Source: a virus
IMG/VR virus record: IMGVR_UViG_3300032050_007091
Coordinates: 1-24,706 of that record
Direction: 5' to 3' (one strand)
DNA: 24,706 bases
Shown: positions 21,551-24,706 of the stretch, one piece after another
Position numbering within the stretch: position 1 is the stretch's first letter
Layout: each line of letters opens with the position of its first letter
The notes under the pieces: model-generated
What the model saw: the letters and a program-made list of their open reading frames with translations, nothing else
Told to the model about the DNA's origin: nothing
Database searches by the model: none
Translations under genes and position numbers: made by a program

Positions 21551-24085
21551 TTGTATTACCTAGGAGAATGGGAAATCAATAAATTAAAAGTAATATTAGG
21601 TTCATTTCTATTAATTGCCTTCCTATTTTGTATAGGTCAGCAGTCAGCTTACGCTACAGATAATGGATCTGGTTCAGAACAGGTTATAGTAAGCCCTGCC
21701 CAACAGGCAGTTAATACGGCTTTATCAACTGCTACTACAGAGGTTCAGCAGGCAGTAGACGCTACAAATAATGCCACCATAGCAATATCAGAGGCACAAG
21801 CAGAGTTACCATCTGCACAAACAGCTGTTTCAGCACTTAGCCCAGTAGTTACAGAAGCCCAGTCAGCAGTAAGTAATGTTCAGTCTGCAATAAATACAAT
21901 AACCTCAATTGATTTAAACTTAAATCCAATTGATCAAAGTTCTCAAACAGTACAGGATGCAAAAACTACTGTTTCAACTGCACAATCAGCAATATCTAAT
22001 ATTAACACCACATTGGCACAAACCGAAATCAATCAATTAACTACAGAAAGAACACAGGCATCCACACTTCAAGCAACAGCTCAGACAGAGCTAACTCAGG
22101 CTAACACTGCTATTGATAACGCACAAACAGCAGTAAATAATTTACAGGCCACCATTGGAACAACAACCAACGTCTTGGCTGGAGTAGATGACGCTGGAAT
22201 AAGAATGAACTTACCGTTTGGAATGCAAATGGGTGGAACTGTTTATAATGATGTATATGTAGGGTCAAATGCAACTATCACATTTGGCGTAGATCAAGGT
22301 TGGGTATATTATCAAACTCCAGACGCTCCTTCGGTTTCTATTGCTGGTTGGGACTGGACAACCTGGAGCACAGGAACTGGAATTACATATTCAACAACTG
22401 GAACAAGTTTAGATATTGCCTGGGACTTAAGACCATTTCCACAACAAGATGCTTCTACACAAATGGTTCAAATAAGGTTCAATGCTGACGTAAATCCAAA
22501 TGATGGTGCCTGGATGGCTAATGTGACTGCTGTTGGCCCAATACCAGATCAGGCAAGATTTAATTATAGAGAATCAACTAATGGAACAATAATTCCAATA
22601 GCAGATACTAATACTGGTTCGGGATTTTCAGGTCAAATAAGTCAAGGTTCAGCATTTACTCCATATGTGGATCCAAATACATCTTCTGTTCAGGCTGCCG
22701 TGGATGCAGCAAATGCAGCAATTACACAATTAAATCAAAGCCTTACACCAGTTGTTAGTCAAAATGCTATAAACAATTCAGCTTTATCAACTCTGCAGTC
22801 AAACATAAACTCTTTAAACAATACAATAAACTCTGTTTCATCCACAAAAAACTCTTTGCAGTCAACATTAAATACCAGAGCCTCAACATTAAATACTGCT
22901 ATTAATAGTAACATTCCAACCCCAGCACCCATACTTGCAGAGCCAGTCGTTGATGGCAATACGGTTATTATTTCACCAGAGTTGCCAGAAGGATACACCG
23001 CCAACACTTGGTTTTATCAGGTAATAACAAATGATCCTAATGCAGAAAATCCATATGGGGGTGGAACGTATAATACAACTGGTGCCCCAGAGTCTATTGA
23101 GTTAACTGGTTTGACAGAAGGCGCTACATATACAATTAGAGTTGCAAATTGGTCTGGTCCAGTAAGTCAATATACCGAAACAGTTATATCTATACCTACA
23201 ACACAAAGTTCAAACCTAACTACTGGTGGATCAGTTGTTGATATGCCAGTAGATCAACCACCAGTCGAAGAACCACCTGCCGAAGAACCACCTGCCGAAG
23301 AGCCACCTGCTGAAGAACCACCTGCTGAAGAACCACCTGCAGAAGAGCCACCCGCTGAAGAACCACCTGCAGAAGAGCCACCAGCCGAAGAACCGCCAGC
23401 TGAAGAACCACCAATGACTGAAGAAGAAATAATTTCAGCTGTAGAAGATTTAGTTAGTGATGGAAACTTAACTACATCAGAAAGCGAAGCAATACTAGAC
23501 GCTTTGTCTGCTGACGGTGAAATAAGTTCAGAAGAAGTTTCAGACTTATCAGATGCATTATCTTCTGATGGTGATTTTACAGAGGCGGAGAAAGATTTAG
23601 TAGCGGAAGCACTAATAGAATCATTTGATGGAGAAGCTGTCTCTGCAGAAGCAATTAAAGAATCTGGACTTGAGTTTAGCGATTTACCACCATCAACACC
23701 TGTAGAAGTTAGAAGAGACGAAAATGGAAATGAGGTTGTTATAGTTGCAGCAGTTGCTTCAGCTTTAGAAAATCTAGCAAGTCCAGCTGCTCTTATAAGT
23801 GGGATTGGCAATTGCATAAATCCAGTTGATGAAAATGATCCAAACTATGATCCAGATGCACCAAAATGTGAAATATTTACAGCATTATCAAATATTGGTG
23901 CAGACATGAGCACAGAAGAAAGAGAAGAAGCTACCGACATGATGGTGGCAACAGTTGTGGCAGCGGGTGCAGCAATAAATGCTGTCGCTGCAGCAGGAAC
24001 AACCACTGGAGGATCCACTAGCGGTGGGTCAGGTGGAGGAGGAGCCTCTGGCGAATCCAAGGGGGTAAGGAGAAGAAGACGATGA
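21551..24085 (+). CDS. Large secreted modular surface-type protein
   Basis: The product has 844 residues from TTG 21551; ATC 21575 with AGGAG (21562-21566) would give a shorter, cleaner signal peptide (NKLKVILGSFLLIAFLF, cleavage after AYA at 35). Modules, numbered from TTG: an Ala/Gln/Thr/Ser-rich helical region (45-205); a beta domain (about 213-375) with FGMQMGGTVYNDVYVGSNA, resembling adhesive G-x-Y-x-x-V-x-V motifs; a second helical region (378-455); an FN3-like domain (456-551); ten EEPP units (573-621); and three 18-residue DG repeats (635-688). A Cys-containing segment, a hydrophobic stretch (797-816), a Gly/Ser linker and five Arg (840-844) end it. It looks exported and anchored in the host envelope, or a virion decoration. 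Function unknown; superinfection blocking or adhesion are guesses. Confidence 0.78.
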   Translation: MYYLGEWEINKLKVILGSFLLIAFLFCIGQQSAYATDNGSGSEQVIVSPAQQAVNTALSTATTEVQQAVDATNNATIAISEAQAELPSAQTAVSALSPVVTEAQSAVSNVQSAINTITSIDLNLNPIDQSSQTVQDAKTTVSTAQSAISNINTTLAQTEINQLTTERTQASTLQATAQTELTQANTAIDNAQTAVNNLQATIGTTTNVLAGVDDAGIRMNLPFGMQMGGTVYNDVYVGSNATITFGVDQGWVYYQTPDAPSVSIAGWDWTTWSTGTGITYSTTGTSLDIAWDLRPFPQQDASTQMVQIRFNADVNPNDGAWMANVTAVGPIPDQARFNYRESTNGTIIPIADTNTGSGFSGQISQGSAFTPYVDPNTSSVQAAVDAANAAITQLNQSLTPVVSQNAINNSALSTLQSNINSLNNTINSVSSTKNSLQSTLNTRASTLNTAINSNIPTPAPILAEPVVDGNTVIISPELPEGYTANTWFYQVITNDPNAENPYGGGTYNTTGAPESIELTGLTEGATYTIRVANWSGPVSQYTETVISIPTTQSSNLTTGGSVVDMPVDQPPVEEPPAEEPPAEEPPAEEPPAEEPPAEEPPAEEPPAEEPPAEEPPAEEPPMTEEEIISAVEDLVSDGNLTTSESEAILDALSADGEISSEEVSDLSDALSSDGDFTEAEKDLVAEALIESFDGEAVSAEAIKESGLEFSDLPPSTPVEVRRDENGNEVVIVAAVASALENLASPAALISGIGNCINPVDENDPNYDPDAPKCEIFTALSNIGADMSTEEREEATDMMVATVVAAGAAINAVAAAGTTTGGSTSGGSGGGGASGESKGVRRRRR
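21562..21566 (+). promoter_or_regulatory. Shine-Dalgarno AGGAG that argues for an ATC start at 21575
   Basis: AGGAG lies inside the reading frame opened by TTG 21551. It has no in-frame ATG, GTG or TTG at a useful distance downstream, but ATC (21575) is 8 bases away and would start the protein directly at the basic N-region of the signal peptide (NKLK). Confidence 0.4.
23267..23413 (+). repeat. 15-bp tandem repeat coding for EEPPA (10 units)
   Basis: Ten EEPP blocks joined by Ala run without interruption inside the 844-codon gene. The units differ mostly at third positions (GAA/GAG, CCT/CCC/CCA/CCG, GCC/GCT/GCA), so the protein repeat is kept while the DNA has diverged. A rigid, extended acidic-proline spacer is the likely product, like wall-spanning stalks of bacterial surface proteins. 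Confidence 0.92.
23453..23614 (+). repeat. Three exact 18-residue DG repeats (54-bp period)
   Basis: Consensus S-[AS]-D-G-x-[ILF]-[ST]-x-x-E then a helix ending A-L. The Asp-Gly pairs start at residues 637, 655 and 673 of the 844-codon protein, an exact 18-residue spacing. A degenerate fourth copy (FDGEAVSAEA) follows. The D-G-x-h-S/T-x-x-E core looks like the second half of an EF-hand loop, so calcium binding is possible but unproven. Confidence 0.8.
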
Positions 24086-24252
24086 TGAAGATAATAAAGG
24101 ACATGATTGACCAACTTTGGACACTCCTTGGCATGTTTATCGCCTGGGTTGTCCTTGATGGCAGTGCAAAAACTGTGGTGGGTTATGCAATAGTGGGAAC
24201 AATAATAGCTTGGATAATCACATATCCAATACGCAATAGAGAGGAGGACTAA
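24082..24252 (+). CDS. Small two-span membrane protein, holin-like
   Basis: ATG 24082 (or 24085) overlaps the stop of the 844-codon gene and has AAGGAGAAGAAG (24067-24078) upstream. The 56-residue product has a short N-terminus (MMKIIKDMIDQ), a first hydrophobic helix (LWTLLGMFIAWVVL), a turn with DGSAKT, and a second (VVGYAIVGTIIAWIITYPI). It ends with a charged tail NREED. Two helices with a tight turn and charged ends fit a class II holin or an anti-holin; this is a fold-level guess. It is followed after 1 base by another small membrane protein gene. Confidence 0.68.
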   Translation: MMKIIKDMIDQLWTLLGMFIAWVVLDGSAKTVVGYAIVGTIIAWIITYPIRNREED

Positions 24253-24253
24253 T

Positions 24254-24568
24254 ATGGCAAAGAAAAAAGAAATTGATCTTACAGCAATCGATCCAGTTAC
24301 TGGAGAAGAAGTTATAGGATCATCAGCCGTAACTAATATTTGGAACATCCTTATGAGAATTGTCGCAGTTTTTGCGGCATCAGGACTTTCAGTAATTGGT
24401 GCAGGATCTTTAGTAGGAATTGACACAATGAAGGCGGTCATTCTTGCTGGTACACTTGGTGTTGCTACTGTAGTTGAAAAACTTGCAAGAGCATTCCTAG
24501 ATGACGGTAAATTATCTGCAACAGAAATCAATTCTGCATTTGCAAAAATTGATAAAAACGCAGAATAG
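24254..24568 (+). CDS. Holin-like membrane protein
   Basis: ATG 24254 follows GAGGAGG (24241-24247). The 104-residue product has a Lys-rich start (MAKKKEID), then two hydrophobic helices: WNILMRIVAVFAASGLSVIG (about 29-48) and MKAVILAGTLGVATVVEKLA (about 59-78). It ends in a charged amphipathic helix (DDGKLSATEINSAFAKID). Gly/Ala-rich paired helices and a soluble tail resemble phage holins. Together with the preceding 56-residue gene this could be a holin/anti-holin pair, but no endolysin is in the window, so lysis function is inferred only. Confidence 0.68.
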   Translation: MAKKKEIDLTAIDPVTGEEVIGSSAVTNIWNILMRIVAVFAASGLSVIGAGSLVGIDTMKAVILAGTLGVATVVEKLARAFLDDGKLSATEINSAFAKIDKNAE

Positions 24569-24571
24569 TAG

Positions 24572-24600
24572 TAGACAGAAAAAATATAGGGGTGTATAGT
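24572..24600 (+). promoter_or_regulatory. Promoter for the tRNA gene
   Basis: TAGACA (24572-24577), 17-base spacer, TATAGT (24595-24600), each 5 of 6 matches to consensus. The predicted start near 24607 is six bases before the tRNA. A 9-bp inverted repeat with one G-T pair (24590-24598 / 24603-24611) covers the -10 box. Confidence 0.6.
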
Positions 24601-24612
24601 AATATATACCCA

Positions 24613-24689
24613 GCGGTGTTAGCTTAGTTGGTTAAAGCCCCCGACTCATAATCGGGTAATCGTAGGTTCAAGTCCTACACACCGCACCA
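24613..24689 (+). tRNA. tRNA with anticodon CAT (Met elongator or Ile2), CCA encoded
   Basis: A full cloverleaf is seen. The acceptor stem is GCGGTGT (24613-24619) with ACACCGC (24679-24685); the D stem is GCTT/AAGC (24622-24625, 24635-24638). The anticodon stem is CCCGA/TCGGG around loop CTCATAA (anticodon 24647-24649), and the T stem is GTAGG/CCTAC around TTCAAGT. All stems pair perfectly, followed by A73 and an encoded CCA. The normal G1-C72 pair excludes an initiator tRNA. CAT can belong to tRNA-Met or to tRNA-Ile whose C34 is changed to lysidine; the sequence alone does not settle this. Confidence 0.96.
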
Positions 24690-24706
24690 GCCCCACAGGC
24701 CTTTAG

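Noticed and set aside
23254-23817. Long minus-strand open frame with Ser-Ser-Ala-Gly-Gly repeats
   Set aside because: It is the antisense reading of the EEPPA repeat and its flank; it has no ribosome binding site and all supported genes are on the + strand.
23845-24531. Minus-strand open frame of 228 codons
   Set aside because: It lies opposite the end of the surface protein and two membrane protein genes that have good start signals; composition is that of a shadow frame.
24613-24689. tRNA as an attachment site of an integrated prophage
   Set aside because: The gene is complete with its own promoter; no integrase and no repeated tRNA 3' end are seen in the window.

Overview
The window is a continuous stretch of an AT-rich, tightly packed double-stranded DNA tailed bacteriophage (Caudoviricetes) genome. 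Every convincing gene lies on the + strand. Neighbours overlap by 1 to 146 bases or are separated by a few bases, and the only spacers of note (about 40-65 bases) carry promoters, hairpins or the tRNA. The phage assignment rests on a TerL-type terminase, a tail protein ending in an S74 self-cleaving chaperone, a phage-type dNMP kinase, a gp32-like single-strand binding protein and small holin-like membrane proteins. No integrase, repressor or other lysogeny gene is visible. The host cannot be read directly. A DnaE-type polymerase, frequent GTG/TTG starts and nearly leaderless starts are compatible with an actinobacterial host, but this is a weak inference.

Layout. Positions 1-3463 hold the distal tail/adhesion genes: a partial FN3 + S74 tail protein, a small helical protein, a GKK/YLV-motif repeat protein and a small structural-looking protein. 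An HNH endonuclease (3463-3726) follows. A good promoter (3723-3752) then starts a long operon: metallophosphoesterase, zinc-ribbon and HTH proteins, a lysine-rich protein, small unknowns, a DnaB-like helicase and a DnaG-like primase. A second promoter (8552-8580) drives the gp32-like SSB, whose message is framed by a 5' hairpin and a strong GAAA-loop hairpin. A 1097-residue DnaE-type polymerase comes next, then MazG. A third promoter (13165-13193) opens the recombination block: RecA-like recombinase, zinc-ribbon and unknown proteins, Cas4/AddB-like Fe-S nuclease, RuvC-like resolvase and a mini-HTH. Two glycosyltransferases (GT25-like, GT32-like), a dNMP kinase, an FmdB-like zinc ribbon and the small and large terminase subunits follow.

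After the terminase the content changes. A fourth promoter precedes an 844-codon secreted, modular surface-type protein: signal peptide, two helical Ala/Gln/Ser-rich regions, beta domains, an (EEPPA) tandem repeat, three exact 18-residue DG repeats, a C-terminal hydrophobic stretch and an Arg cluster. Two small membrane proteins and a CCA-encoding tRNA with anticodon CAT and its own promoter close the window.

Functionally the block from about 6 to 17 kb encodes most of a private replisome and recombination set: helicase, primase, SSB, polymerase with apparently intact PHP metal site, recombinase, nuclease and resolvase, plus nucleotide-pool enzymes (MazG, dNMP kinase). The most unusual points are the 844-codon exported protein, two genes that seem to need ATT/ATC initiation, several long out-of-phase overlaps, the paired glycosyltransferases, and the tRNA, which could be a tRNA-Ile for ATA codons rather than tRNA-Met.
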